Shown one piece after another: positions 32,383 to 43,338 of a stretch of DNA of 64,000 nucleotides. The stretch lies in the NCBI GenBank assembly GCA_023159155.1, contig JAJNNX010000035.1:310001-374000 (forward strand), in the 5' to 3' direction. This DNA is from Ustulina deusta (Eukaryota; Ascomycota; Sordariomycetes; Xylariales; Xylariaceae). The first letter of the stretch is position 1, and the number at the start of each line of letters is the position of its first letter. Made by a program: the position numbers and the translations under genes. The notes below the pieces were generated by a model. It made no database searches and was not told the DNA's origin. It saw only the letters and a list, made by a program, of their open reading frames with translations.

Positions 32383-34389
32383 ATGCAGCCTGCAGCAATG
32401 AGGGGTGTACAGCGCGATATGAGACGACATATCAGTTCTGTCACAATCACGGATCCTCTTGTAAAATATCAATCATTACTTACGACTGGATACTGCTGTC
32501 CAGACCCGGCACAGCATCGACTGGCAGTACACCTCCAGAAAGTCTATCATCGATTGAAAGATTACCGTCCTTCAATCGAATATCGCACAAGACTGAGGGC
32601 AATTACAAGCGCTTTGAATGAACTGAAAGGAGATGACCAGTCTCAACTGTTGGCGGTTGAGAGCCATCCAATACGGCGAAATCCCCTCTTCGCGCGCTTC
32701 TTCGCCCGAACTCAAGGTACAGATACCCTTGCCTTGACAAGAGTTCTTACTAGCCACGAGGAGGCCATCCATATCAATTCGCCGCAGGGGCTTTTTCTAT
32801 CTGGCGAGGTGGGCACAGGGAAGTCGATGTTACTCGACCTCCTGGCCGAAGGTCTGCCTACGAGCCGTAAGCGAAGATGGCATTTTAACACCTTTATGTT
32901 GTACACACTGTCTCAATTGGAGCGTCATCGGAAGATGCACGATGAACTGGGGAGCGAAGATCAACAATACTCGTTGCTATGGATGGCAAAGGAAATGATC
33001 GAGAAATCTCCTATCCTGTTTTTGGACGAGTTCCAGCTACCAGATAAAGCAGCGAGCAAGATCCTTAGTAACCTTTTCACCACTTTTTTCCAACTAGGGG
33101 GGGTTCTCATCGCTTCGTCTAACCGTATGCCCGAGGAGCTCGAAAAGGCAGCCGGATATGAATATGTCGCGCCCACTACGGGCGGTCTGATCGGCCGGGC
33201 CTTGGGCTTAGGTAGAGCCCGTGGTAAGGGTGAGTTGTTCGGCTCCTCAAGCGACTTTGCATCATTCCTAGAGGTCCTAAAAGCGCGATGTGAATTATGG
33301 CAGATGGAAGGGGCTAAAGACTGGAGGCGAAGAGACTCTGACCCTTTCCCTAGCCATGTCCACGCAAATCTGACGCACGACTCTTTGTCTGCAATTCAAA
33401 CAGTGATCGAGACAGAGATGTTACTTTCAGAAAGCGTTGAAGGGCCTTCTCAGGCTGCGACGAGACCTAAGGAATATTATCTTCTCAGCCTAGACTATGA
33501 TTTGTTGTGGAACGCGGCCCTAAGCAGGTATAGTGTCACGTCTGCCGCGGACGACACAACCTGGAAAGCTACAACTATGACAGTCTACGGACGGACAGTC
33601 ACTATACCACATCAATGCAATGGAGTTGTGCTATGGGATTTCCAAGACCTCGTAGCCTCATTTGGACCAGCAGATTACATCACAATGGCTAGCACATACC
33701 ATACCTTTATCGTCGACAACATACCAGTCCTCGTGCTTTTAAAGAAGAACGAAGCCAGGAGGCTCATTACATTATTAGATGCCCTCTACGAGGCCCGATG
33801 CAAATTGATAGTCAGAGCAGCCGTTGGCCCGGACGAGCTATTCTTTCCAGACGCTCAACCCACTACAACATCAACACCTCAAACTACCGCCTCGCCAACT
33901 TCTCATCTAGGACGCGAGCAAGTCGACGCAGACGCAATACACTCCGAGACAATTGCCGAGGCTTATCAGGACCAAATGTCGCCCTTCCGACCCAACATTT
34001 CCTCGTACACGGACTCAAACAACACCGACTACGACCCAGATCAAGACTCCGACTTCGGCGTCGACCCCAAGCAATCCAAGGTTGACTTTAGCAACACCAG
34101 CGCATTCACAGGCGAGGACGAGCGTTTCGCTTATAAACGTGCGGCAAGCCGGCTGTGGGAGCTGTGCGGCGAGAGATGGCATTCGCGCCAGGGCGACTGG
34201 TGGCAGCCACTGCCAATAGAAGCGCGGCATTGGGAGGGCGGACGAGCAGCGAAACCTCGGCCATGGCCGTCAGACGAGAAGATATGTGGTGACGTTACCA
34301 TGGGGTCCTCTGTCGAGCTTGACGAGCCTGCCGGTCTACAGAGGCTCAGGGTGGAGTATCTGAGGAAAACCACAGACCATGAAAAGTGA
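32383..34389 (+). CDS. afg1: AFG1-like mitochondrial AAA-type ATPase
   Basis: A P-loop ATPase of the AFG1/LACE1/ZapE family, which acts at the mitochondrial inner membrane in protein quality control of respiratory subunits. One 668-residue exon. Walker A is GEVGTGKS at 141-148, Walker B ILFLDE at 211-216 (followed by FQLPD, a family signature), and the sensor-1 region is IASSNRMPEEL at about 244-254. Residues 1-20 are Arg/Met-rich without acids until Asp12, compatible with a mitochondrial presequence. A family-typical YHTFIVDNIPVL block lies near residue 440. The protein is longer than many relatives because of a Thr/Ser/Asp-rich acidic insert at about 490-560. Start at the first ATG; a second in-frame ATG is five codons later. 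Divergent to Nup133. Confidence 0.92.
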   Translation: MQPAAMRGVQRDMRRHISSVTITDPLVKYQSLLTTGYCCPDPAQHRLAVHLQKVYHRLKDYRPSIEYRTRLRAITSALNELKGDDQSQLLAVESHPIRRNPLFARFFARTQGTDTLALTRVLTSHEEAIHINSPQGLFLSGEVGTGKSMLLDLLAEGLPTSRKRRWHFNTFMLYTLSQLERHRKMHDELGSEDQQYSLLWMAKEMIEKSPILFLDEFQLPDKAASKILSNLFTTFFQLGGVLIASSNRMPEELEKAAGYEYVAPTTGGLIGRALGLGRARGKGELFGSSSDFASFLEVLKARCELWQMEGAKDWRRRDSDPFPSHVHANLTHDSLSAIQTVIETEMLLSESVEGPSQAATRPKEYYLLSLDYDLLWNAALSRYSVTSAADDTTWKATTMTVYGRTVTIPHQCNGVVLWDFQDLVASFGPADYITMASTYHTFIVDNIPVLVLLKKNEARRLITLLDALYEARCKLIVRAAVGPDELFFPDAQPTTTSTPQTTASPTSHLGREQVDADAIHSETIAEAYQDQMSPFRPNISSYTDSNNTDYDPDQDSDFGVDPKQSKVDFSNTSAFTGEDERFAYKRAASRLWELCGERWHSRQGDWWQPLPIEARHWEGGRAAKPRPWPSDEKICGDVTMGSSVELDEPAGLQRLRVEYLRKTTDHEK

Positions 34390-34661
34390 CGAATTCAAAT
34401 ATTCGATGTTGGACTTTGGATATAGGTTGAATAGCGTTATATTCAACATCTAGACAAGCGAGAATATAGATACCATGCATCCCATCATTTAGTCCCATCT
34501 GACGCCCAAACGCCATGCTCAATGCCCGTGAACGCCACCTAGTAAAGGAGTAATCATGTCCACCGGTTAAAATGACGACACCAATTCCCTCTCTTACCAT
34601 GCAGAATTTTCCTTTCTCTTCCCATAGGTTTCCGTCTCTTCCCTCTCCCCCTCCAAGCTAA

Positions 34662-35434
34662 CTACAAACTCGTGACGCCAGGCGCCCACGCCTCTCCGAT
34701 GCGCCTCATCTCGTCTCCGAACTTGCGACTCGTGATCCTCTTCGCGCCCGCCAGCACGGTAGTTTCGTCGGGGTCGTAGAACGGGTTCTGGAGCAGGCGC
34801 ACGTAGGCCGTCTGCGCGGCGCGGAAGACGGGTTTGAGCTCGTTGTCCCTGAGTCCCACGCCTCCGATTCCTCCGCCAGAGACGCGGCCCCCCGCTGCCG
34901 GGGTGTTGTTCTTCGCCGGCCGCCCTCGCATGTCCACTACGGCGATGAATTTCACGCCCGTGTTCGTCTCGAAGCCGTACGCGGCTAGGCGGTCGTCGAT
35001 GGCGTGGAGCAAGCCGAAGTCTCCTGATAGCAACATGCTCCCTCCGCCCCCTATGCCGCCGGGATTCGCCAGGTACCTCGAGCGCGCCTCGAACACATCG
35101 AGGGTTCCGGAAAGCAGGAGGGAGAATTGCAGGGGGGTTCGCACGGGGGCGTAGGTCTGGGTTGTGGTGTCGTAGGATGGGAAGATAGTTATGTGAAGGG
35201 GATTATTCTATATGTCATCCTAATTAGCATCTTATCAACTACATCACGGTTATTTCATGGATGCTACACGGCATCGGGGGCCCGTTCAAGCATGTATTTG
35301 TAGCAACTGTTGAGTGTGGAGGCAGCAGCGAAATGTATGTGTTCATGTCCATTGTACGGAGTTATGATGCGGAAGAATGTCGACGATGGACTTACATTAC
35401 GCCCTATGACGCCTAAACAGGCGACTGAAGGCAT
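34662..35434 (-). CDS. TRAPP complex subunit 2-like protein (TRAPPC2L/sedlin fold)
   Basis: A small subunit of the TRAPP vesicle-tethering and Rab-exchange complex, 194 residues. Exon 1 (35434-35396) encodes only MPSVACLGVIGRN; exon 2 (35207-34662) continues with NNPLHITIFPSYD, which rebuilds the GRNNNPLHI signature of the family. The 188-base intron is longer than its neighbours (GTAAGT, branch TGCTAAT, acceptor ATAG). Other landmarks are LQFSLLLSGTLDVFEAR and the end segment NPFYDPD. A Gly-rich loop (GGRVSGGGIGGVGLRDNELK) and a GIGGGGS stretch make it larger than the ~140-residue animal proteins. An alternative in-frame ATG lies four codons upstream (MANT), but family members start at MPS. 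Reading through the intron would give only a 55-residue product. Confidence 0.88.
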
Positions 35435-36072
35435 CGTGTTTGCCATCGCTGCGCGCAATTGCTGGGATGATGTGTTGTCCGCGTCGGAGACGAGGTTTGG
35501 GGTCTCGAAAGTTGAAGCTGGGGCTTTGGGGGTTCCTGTGCCCCACAAATCAACATACCTAAGTAGCTATAGGTACCTTTACCTTAGTTAGGTACCTACT
35601 TAGTTGGGTGCTTAGGGTGGGTAGGAGCTATGGTATTTACAGGGACCCTTAAGATCGGCCTCGTCGTTCACATTATTTCACCCCGCGGCTCACCGTACCT
35701 ACACTACCGTACCTAGAAGCGAGGTTGGCGGGAAGACAGCACCGGTTAGCCTGCACTGTAGAGAAGTGGAATCCCTCCCAGAAAGAGATGTAAGGCTACC
35801 TACCTATATCAACACCCGAAACCGAAGTGAGAGCTTTTGATAAAGCTCTAAACAAGAAGCTATATTCGGGGTAGGGGTCTTCTATACGAGACCTCCCCGA
35901 CTAGGTAGTGTGCGTAGTCAAATGCTATACACATAATGCGTAACGCAACAACCGTTGAGCCTTGATGAACACCCAACACCTAACAGTCCCATATGCATAA
36001 AATCTAGGGTTACAAGGCAAAGTAAAGCCGCGACGTGGCCTGTTCCACCATGTTAAGATGAGCCAACAGGAC
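35435..36072. other. Intergenic region
   Basis: About 0.6 kb between two minus-strand genes. Bases 35555-35605 and 35690-35715 are rich in TACCT/AGGTA motifs. The left end should contain the promoter of the TRAPPC2L-like gene. No gene is seen. Confidence 0.5.
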
Positions 36073-37445
36073 CTATTCCTCTTCGTCGATCAAGGACTCT
36101 GTCTTCTCCAGTCCCTTCAGGACCTCGTCTATCTCGACTGGGTCTGTAATCGCAAACACACCACCCCCTTTGACTGTATCCACGCCACGCATGCCGACCT
36201 CTTTTCCGACAAGGTTTCTGCCGACTTTCCCAGGCCCTATGCCGATCCATCTCCGGACCTTCTGCTCCTGGTCAAGATATTTGATGCTATCCCACCACCT
36301 GACCGTCTCAAGACACTGTCGAGCCAGAAGGTCCTGAACATCGGCAGCGCTCCCAAAAGGCCGCGCGGTGACATTGCTGACGCATTCCATCGATCCGGGG
36401 AATGATATAATATCTTTATCCTCCCGGCCCTTCACACGGCTCTTGCTTGACACGAGGTCCCGCATGACGTGGTACGCCGGCCACATGATAGGGCTATGAA
36501 ATGGGCTATCACTATTGAGCCGAACAGCCCGAGGATCGTGACCGAGAAACTGTCGCACATGCGCGACGAGCTCCTTGATCTTGTGCAGCGAGCCGCTCAG
36601 TACGATCTGGTTCTTGCTGTTTATATTTGCGATGAGGACCTGATCGATCGGTTTTCGGGAGTCTGCGCTCTCGCTGCGTGTGCCCGCACTCCGATATCCC
36701 ACGAAGTCGTCGATGGCCTCGACCAGAGCGGAAAGGTATTCGGGTTCAGTGACAACAGCCACCATACCGTACTCGCCACCGTATTTCTCGCGGGCTCGTT
36801 CTGTCGCCTCTGCCATGGCATCGGCACGCCGGCACACCATATACAGCGCATCCTCGAACTCCAGGACCCCCGCCGCCACCAATGCCGCAAACTCGCCTAG
36901 AGAGTGACCCAATGATACGTCTACTCGCTCAACAACTTTGAATCCGTATTCGCGCTCCAGGATTCGCAGTATTAGGATCGACGTAGCCATGATGGCAGGT
37001 TGCGCATTCTGCGTCATCGACAGGACCCGATTCGTCCCGTTTTGTATTATATCCGAGAGCTTATAGCCCAGGTAGGAATCTATCTCGTCGAGGATCGTGG
37101 CGGCAGTGTGCGGAAACGCTTCGAGCCATGGCGTCAACATGCCGACTTTCTGGACGCCTTGGCCTGTAGGCAAGGAAGAAAAGAAGAAAAGAGTCAGCCA
37201 TGGCACGAAGCCAGCCGAAGCATGCAGCGTGCGCGTCACTCACCCGGGAAGAAAATGGCCGTCCGCGGCCGCGGCCTCTTCGCCGTGGAGCCATGTCGCC
37301 GACCCCCAAATCGGTGTCGTATCGGAATGCATGCTGTGGCGCTAGAGACAGGAGCTGACGAACGACGAGACAGGGCCCGAACGCTGACGGAGGTAACAGC
37401 TGTTCGGGCGGGCCAACAACAGAGCGGAGATACAAGCGTACTCAT
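36073..37445 (-). CDS. mct1: Malonyl-CoA:acyl-carrier-protein transacylase, mitochondrial
   Basis: Moves malonyl groups from CoA to the acyl carrier protein in type II mitochondrial fatty-acid synthesis, the route to lipoic acid. 430 residues from exons 37445-37244 and 37163-36073; the 80-base intron (GTGAGT...TACAG) restores the N-terminal FFPGQGVQKVGM, where GQG is the family's first motif. The nucleophile is Ser155 in GHSLGEFAAL; Arg and His equivalents lie in YMVCRRADAM and LNSDSPFHSPIM. Residues 1-60 are rich in Ser, Arg and Ala with few acids (MSTLVSPLCCWPARTAV), a plausible mitochondrial presequence. The chosen ATG is the only methionine codon upstream in that frame after the previous long open stretch. 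The C-terminus is acidic (LIDEEE). Confidence 0.92.
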
Positions 37446-38203
37446 CACCAGCGAGAAGGGGGCTGCGGCAAAGACAACTGCCAACCATTGAATGTGAAAT
37501 TGACTCTCGGGTTGATGTACTGTGTAATAAGCCAGGTTGCGCAATCCGAGCCGTCTTATCCATAGAAGGCTTCTTCCGCTGAACACAGCCACTGTTTCCG
37601 TTCCTGGCGCTGTATCTTGAAGACCGGTGTTTCCCCAACTTCCCCCACATCTGGTGACTGATCTGCTGAGTACGGTACACTACCGAGTACACTAATAGGT
37701 AGGTAGTAATCTGGTTATTCACGGATCCCCGGTCCTGACTGGTCCTGGTCCACCTGAATCTTGACCCGCGCTTGCCCGCTCGTTTATTCGTTTGTGCAGT
37801 GACAATGGGTCGCACTAATTTGGAATCGCCTCGATCCGTCAAAGGATGAATACTTAAGTATGTGTGGAGATTGGGTGTACTACTACCTACATCGGAATCT
37901 ATGTATCCCTAAGCTGCATGCCTTACCAGCTATGTACACATCATGTAGTCCTTTGACCTGACTGACATTTGAGGTGGCAGCTGCATTGTGTACGTTAGTG
38001 AGACTTTTGTTACAGGTGATCTTCTCAGGACTCAAAGGTTTTGGATAGCCAAACCAACCCTCATTTCACCACCTACCTAGGTACCTATCTCGTCTCTGAG
38101 TACATAGATAAGGTCTGACAACTAACGCCCCTCTCTACTGTCATGATGTCATCCCACCAAACGCCAACTTGGATGCAATGTCCACGAACCAACTATTTCA
38201 GCA
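37446..38203. other. Intergenic region
   Basis: About 0.76 kb between two minus-strand genes, with TACCTACCTAGG-type repeats near 37690-37710 and 38070-38095. The left part is the probable promoter of mct1; no gene is seen. Confidence 0.5.
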
Positions 38204-39885
38204 TCAGCATCGTACCTCAACGCCTCCTTTACTTATAGTGAGGTACTTGACGCCTTTGTATGGTTTGATTCCTTCTCCTAGGCCACGACTTTTTCTGGTG
38301 TCGATAAGGATGCTCTCAACCTTAATCCCACTGGGAACCCAGCCCTTGACAGAGAAACTAACTGATGCGGAACTGGGCATCAGGATTTTATTCTGTGCCA
38401 CCTTTCTCATATCTCGCTCCTCTTCCGATCCCTTCGCATGCTCTTTTGGTTTGTGGTGTGCTGTGGAGCCCTGGTATGGCTCATCGTAAGAGTAGTCCTT
38501 ACCAAACCCGAATCCATTAGGGTCTTCTTCGATAGCGTCGTCCGCCAGTGGCCCTGCAACCGTACACCGGAGGCCAAAATACGATGTACCTGCCGAAAGC
38601 TCCTTGGCCGGTATATGCCACTCTAAGATGTTCTCTCCAGAACTATAGCTAGCATCTCCTTTGCTAGGCCGCACATCGGATAAGTTCCTGACATCTGATG
38701 GAAGTGGCACCGATACGACCACATCTTGGAGCAGGGGAGATGCTGCAGTGCCAGCATGTGGCCCGCCAAAACCTCTTCCACCGGTCCCTCCTCCCCTAGT
38801 AGAAGGTCCGGCCATGGACTGGCCAGTGGGACCACAAATTTTATGAATGTTTAAACGAACTTCAAAGTCGGAGCCCATCGGACCGAGGCCCGTCTTAACT
38901 TCAATACTCACTGGCAATTTCAAATTGTGGTTCATGCTGCTGCTCTTGCCATTGGTGAAAGGCAATAGGTCAACTTCGTAACCAGCGAGGATAAACCGTC
39001 CATCAGGAGGTATGAAGCTGAGTTCTCCTGGGTTATCTTTCCAGCGATTCAACCGAACGCAGGGATGGAAGACTGGTAATTCCATAACACTCTTCAGATT
39101 ATGCTTCCCAGATGGACCAGTGAGGCTTACGGCTATATCCGGGACACCAGATACCTTAGATGTGAAAGCAATGGTACCGTTTGCGAAAGCCGCAATGGGA
39201 CGGCCCGACGGCGCCAGTGTAACGGACAGTGTTTCTACAACATCCGCGTAGAGCTCGTTCGATGTATGACGTACATTGGCTCGTCTCCATGGTAACGACG
39301 GACCATTTTGGGTGATCAGAGAAGCAGTGCCGGAACTCGTGAGGGGTTTGCTAGGTAGATTGATGCTTCCTAGTAGTTTCCCTAGAAGGCCTTCCACCTC
39401 TATGACATCCCTCAAGGCATTCGGCTCGGTAGTGCAAATGGTGCCGGCATCGCACATCTCAGTAAGGAGTTGGGCGACGACATCATAGTTTGCTTCGATC
39501 TTGTGCGCGAGGATTGGTGCGCCGAGGAATTCCTCCAAGGCGTCGATCACACGGTGAAGGAACTCGAGAACCAGCAGAGGTTCGATATCGGAAGATGTGG
39601 TTGCTAAGTAGAGAAGGTTTGCATGGTCGAGGCTAAATACGAGAGTAGGTGGGTTGGTATTGGATAAGTAGATCAAGTTGGGCCGTGGTGCTGGATGTTC
39701 GAGATATAGAGGTAACAGATGAGTTGCGGACAGCGGCCGGGAGGTGTAGGTGTGGGAGAGAATCGCGCGCCTACCAACATGTCGTTAGCAAGGAGATAAA
39801 TCGAACAATGTAACAAGTAAAGCGCTCTATGATCCACTAACTTGTGCTCATCGTAGATGTGCAGCGCCTCAATTACGCTGTTCAT
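38204..39885 (-). CDS. apm3: AP-3 adaptor complex subunit mu
   Basis: The medium subunit of the AP-3 clathrin-type adaptor, which sorts cargo from Golgi/endosomes to the vacuole. 536 residues from a 44-base first exon (39885-39842, MNSVIEALHIYDEH) and a long second exon (39770-38204). The 71-base intron (GTTAGTG, branch GCTAAC, acceptor GTAG) restores KRAILSHTYTSRPLSATHLLPLYL. The N-terminal longin-like domain includes LLYLATTSSDIEPLLVLEFLHRVIDALEEFLG. The C-terminal mu-homology domain starts about residue 215 (WRRANVRHTSNELYADVVE) and ends YKGVKYLTISKGGVEVRC at the very C-terminus, as expected. A Gly-rich loop (PSTRGGGTGGRGFGGPHAG) interrupts the mu domain. It is divergent with the Mpp10 gene, 459 bases away. 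Confidence 0.93.
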
Positions 39886-40344
39886 GGTGGATGGCTCGTG
39901 AAGCGCATCGTCAGGTTGTTGGACAAGTATTGGAGCTACGGGTAGGTACTATCTCTGGAAGTGCGGGACATGGATAAGCGATAGCAGAGGGGCAGATCGA
40001 TACGGGCTTCTGACGCCCAGAGAGCCAAGTTCTGTGTCGCAAACAGATGAGGCTTAGCGTGGTTGCCGCTCAGTCCGCAGCTTCAGTAGTACCTATGTAC
40101 CAAAGATGGACCCACTAACCTTAACAGCTTACCTAATTAGTGCAGAGGCTAGAGGACCCTGTAGCGGGGGTCTGTCATCTCTATGTGGTACCCTTGAGCA
40201 AGGAAATTTTTATTTTTTTAGGCACTTGTCTGGTTGCAACAGCTGCTCACATCGATTGCGAGCCATTCAATCGACCAAATCATCGCAGTCAACCCCTCTT
40301 AGCCCCTTTTAAGCCTTCATCAAGCAAGAGATTGTAGCCCAGCA
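39886..40344. promoter_or_regulatory. Shared divergent promoter region of AP-3 mu and Mpp10
   Basis: Only 459 bases separate the two start codons, so both promoters and leaders must lie here. A TTTTTATTTTTTTAGG tract is near 40207-40222. No defined binding site was identified. Confidence 0.6.
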
Positions 40345-42606
40345 ATGGCTGGCTCTGGCAGTACCACGTCCTCCATGACCTCGACATCGCATACCCTCAC
40401 CAATGCACCGTCGCTAAGCTTTTTATCCGCCCTCACCGACCCTACAAAACTCTCCAGCGGCATGGAGATGTTGGCACTTTTCGAAGCTATCAAGGCTGGC
40501 AACCGCCACGATTTTCTACAACCATCGGTTTCGCTTCCAAACGCCTCTCTCCAGCTCGCGAAGGCTACTTTAGACGCATATGCCAGTCAACTAGGCGACG
40601 AACAACAGCAACGCCAAAAGGAGGCAAACAAGAAGCGGAAACGTGTTGACCAGAGTCGCTGCCCCATTGAAGTTCTTAAAGTCAGAAAACTACATGTTGA
40701 CGGCTTCGAGAGCGGTCAGGTCTGGCAACAAGCAAAGAGGATCATCACAAGTACTCTGCAGGATGCCGAGCAGATGCTTCAGGATCTAGAAGATCGTAAT
40801 GAGGTTCAAATGGACGGTGTCAACCGAATACCGGATCCGTCAGAACCATATGGAAGCGACCTTGATGATGTTTCCGATCCGAGCGATGAGGATTCAATTG
40901 GGGAATTCGATGAGGACGAAGAGGAAGACCCTGAAGACAAAATGTCAGATGGTAAGCCTGAAGATGATATTGGCGTACTGGAAGATGACGATGAGGCTGA
41001 AAGCGAATATGAAGAAGAAGGGGGGGGTGCCGATTTAGACGAGGATGAAGACGACGAGCCCGAGCCGTTAATTGAAGACCCGAACGGTCTGAATGATGGC
41101 TTTTTCTCGATCGACGAGTTCAACAAACAAACACAAATGTGGGAAGATGCCGACGCTAGAGCAGATCCTAATGTCGATCAGGGAAGTGAAGACGAGGGAG
41201 TCGATTGGCATACAGACCCTTTCTCAACAAAACAGTCCGCAACCAACAGCAAGTCAAAGAAGCCGAGAAAACTCGAAGCTGATAAAGACGATGAAATGCA
41301 GTCCAGCTTCGGAGATGACGATGATGATGAGAACGACGACCAAGGTGGACCCACATTTGGTAACATGGATCTAGATGCTCCCGAAGGTGACAGTGAAATG
41401 GAAGACGAAGCGGACGCAGAAAATAGCACGAATGAGGACAACGCCAATGATATCCTCTACAAGGACTTTTTTGCACCACCACGGCAGAAGGGGGTCAAAC
41501 AGGGCAGGCCGCGCAAGCTTTCTACTGCAAAACGAGGTGGTCCGGCGGAGGAAGAAGTCGAACGAGCGATGGCAGATGTTCGTCGTGACCTATTCGAAGA
41601 CGAATCGGAACGTGAAGATTCCGAAGATGCACTTTCAGATGTCTCTGCCGGAGATCCCAAGTCAAGGAGGTCCACACATGAGAGGAGACAGGCTAGACTG
41701 GCCGAAGAAATCCGCAAGCTAGAAGCAGCCAACGTGGCGAAGAAGGACTGGACTATGTCAGGCGAGGCCAGGGCCATCGAGCGTCCCATGAACTCTCTCT
41801 TGGAGGAAGACCTCGACTTTGAGCATGCGGGAAAACCCATCGCTGTCGTCACGCCTGATGTTAATGAAAGCATTGAGGACCTCATCAAGCGACGTATATT
41901 GGCAAAAGAATTCGACGAAGTGATCCGACGAAGACCCGATGCTGCAGAGTTCTCAGCCAATACGCGTCGTGGGCTTACGAATGTGGAAGACACCAAATCG
42001 AAACAGGGCCTAGCTGAGATATACGAAGAGGAACACCTCAAAAACGCCAACCCAGATTCCTACGTCAGTAAATCAGATGAGAAACTCCGCAAGGAAGAGA
42101 AGGAGATTGAGCAAATGTGGAAAGAAATTAGCTCCAAGCTCGATGCTCTCAGCAGCTGGCACTACAGGCCGAAGCCCGCGGCTCCTGCGCTGACCATAGT
42201 GCCGGATGTTGCGACTATCAGCATGGAAGACGCACAGCCAACAACGGCACAGGGCGTCGGTGGTGGCGACAACACATTAGCTCCGCAGGAAGTCTACAAA
42301 GCCGGCAAAGACAACGCCGAGAAGGGTGAAATTGTGACCAAGAGTGGCCTACCTGTCGCTAAGCAGGAGATGACCCGCGAAGATAAGACGAGGAAACGCC
42401 GCCGTGAAAAGGAGAGAATTCGTAAGGCTGGTGATCTCGACAGCAAGAAGCCGCAGAGCGCCAAGGCGCAGCAACGCAAAGAGACACTTGGTGCTCTCAA
42501 GAAGGGTGGCGTAAAGGTTATCAATAAGAAGGGCGAGGTCGTGGACATTGATGGCAACAAGGCTAAGACTGCAAAGGCTGCCTCGAGTGGTACTTTCAAA
42601 TTATAG
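40345..42606 (+). CDS. mpp10: U3 small nucleolar ribonucleoprotein protein Mpp10
   Basis: A nucleolar component of the U3 snoRNP/SSU processome, needed for 18S rRNA maturation. One exon, 753 residues. The N-terminal segment includes SLSFLSALTDPTKLSSGMEMLALFEAIKAGNRHDF. About residues 155-390 are extremely acidic (runs of Asp/Glu), as is typical. The conserved C-terminal part includes ILYKDFFAPP, then NSLLEEDLDFEHAGKPIAVV and VNESIEDLIKRRILAKEFDEV, which match the family signature in order. The tail is Lys/Arg-rich (DKTRKRRREKERIRKAGDLD), suiting RNA contact and nucleolar targeting. The start is the first ATG in frame with no upstream alternative in the short leader. Confidence 0.95.
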   Translation: MAGSGSTTSSMTSTSHTLTNAPSLSFLSALTDPTKLSSGMEMLALFEAIKAGNRHDFLQPSVSLPNASLQLAKATLDAYASQLGDEQQQRQKEANKKRKRVDQSRCPIEVLKVRKLHVDGFESGQVWQQAKRIITSTLQDAEQMLQDLEDRNEVQMDGVNRIPDPSEPYGSDLDDVSDPSDEDSIGEFDEDEEEDPEDKMSDGKPEDDIGVLEDDDEAESEYEEEGGGADLDEDEDDEPEPLIEDPNGLNDGFFSIDEFNKQTQMWEDADARADPNVDQGSEDEGVDWHTDPFSTKQSATNSKSKKPRKLEADKDDEMQSSFGDDDDDENDDQGGPTFGNMDLDAPEGDSEMEDEADAENSTNEDNANDILYKDFFAPPRQKGVKQGRPRKLSTAKRGGPAEEEVERAMADVRRDLFEDESEREDSEDALSDVSAGDPKSRRSTHERRQARLAEEIRKLEAANVAKKDWTMSGEARAIERPMNSLLEEDLDFEHAGKPIAVVTPDVNESIEDLIKRRILAKEFDEVIRRRPDAAEFSANTRRGLTNVEDTKSKQGLAEIYEEEHLKNANPDSYVSKSDEKLRKEEKEIEQMWKEISSKLDALSSWHYRPKPAAPALTIVPDVATISMEDAQPTTAQGVGGGDNTLAPQEVYKAGKDNAEKGEIVTKSGLPVAKQEMTREDKTRKRRREKERIRKAGDLDSKKPQSAKAQQRKETLGALKKGGVKVINKKGEVVDIDGNKAKTAKAASSGTFKL

Positions 42607-43338
42607 GCCGCCGGTTCATGCGGTAACGTCGGCTCGATTCAGAAATCAGATATGTGTATTCCGGTCCACCATCGACATTGAATGTTCCATACAGTGATAT
42701 TCGGAAAGTGATATGCTATGTTTTGAAGTATAGTCTAGTATTCTTCTCGTATAGTAAATGAAAGTCCTGGTTTTTCTCGCTGACGACCCAGCACAATTAA
42801 ATTCACACGGCCCCAGTAAGTGCTCTTGACATTGAGTCTGAGTGTAACTACCCAGGAGTATACTAGTATATACCTATACCCCATCATGTAAATAGTCATA
42901 AGCAATTACTTAGTATCAGGGGTCTGGCCAGCTTCTGCACGTTGGGTATAGGTTGTGTACCTAGGACGGTTTGGACCCTGTTGCATCTAACCACTTGTTT
43001 AAAAAGAACTATCGCCTTATGTGAGTTGATAGTTAAATTCAGGCCATGCTTTACAGGGATTTCGCACGGGCTATAATGGTTTTACTTGGTAAACATAACC
43101 GAGTCTCTTGATAAAACATGTGCTAAATATCTCATGGAATGCAGAATAAGAAAAAGGATCGTCTCGGATCAAGGCGAAAACGAGTTTGTTACAGGGTAGG
43201 TCACACCTCGAGGAGCTGTTACTCGAAGCTTGGACCACTTTGGTATCCCACGACTCTAGATCGAGCGATTGGCTTTGGTAAATCTTATCGCGAAAAAAAC
43301 GGCGGCATTTCCCAAAATTGCGCATCCAACCCGACAGC
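42607..43338. other. Intergenic region
   Basis: About 0.7 kb between two plus-strand genes: the Mpp10 3' flank and the promoter of the DMAC1-like gene. It includes TACTAGTATATACC near 42860. No gene is supported on either strand; the minus-strand frame at 43071-43379 is a shadow. Confidence 0.55.

Noticed and set aside
37061..37435. 124-codon minus-strand frame with RGRGRG-like repeats
   Set aside because: Alternative frame across exon 1 and the intron of the malonyl transacylase gene.
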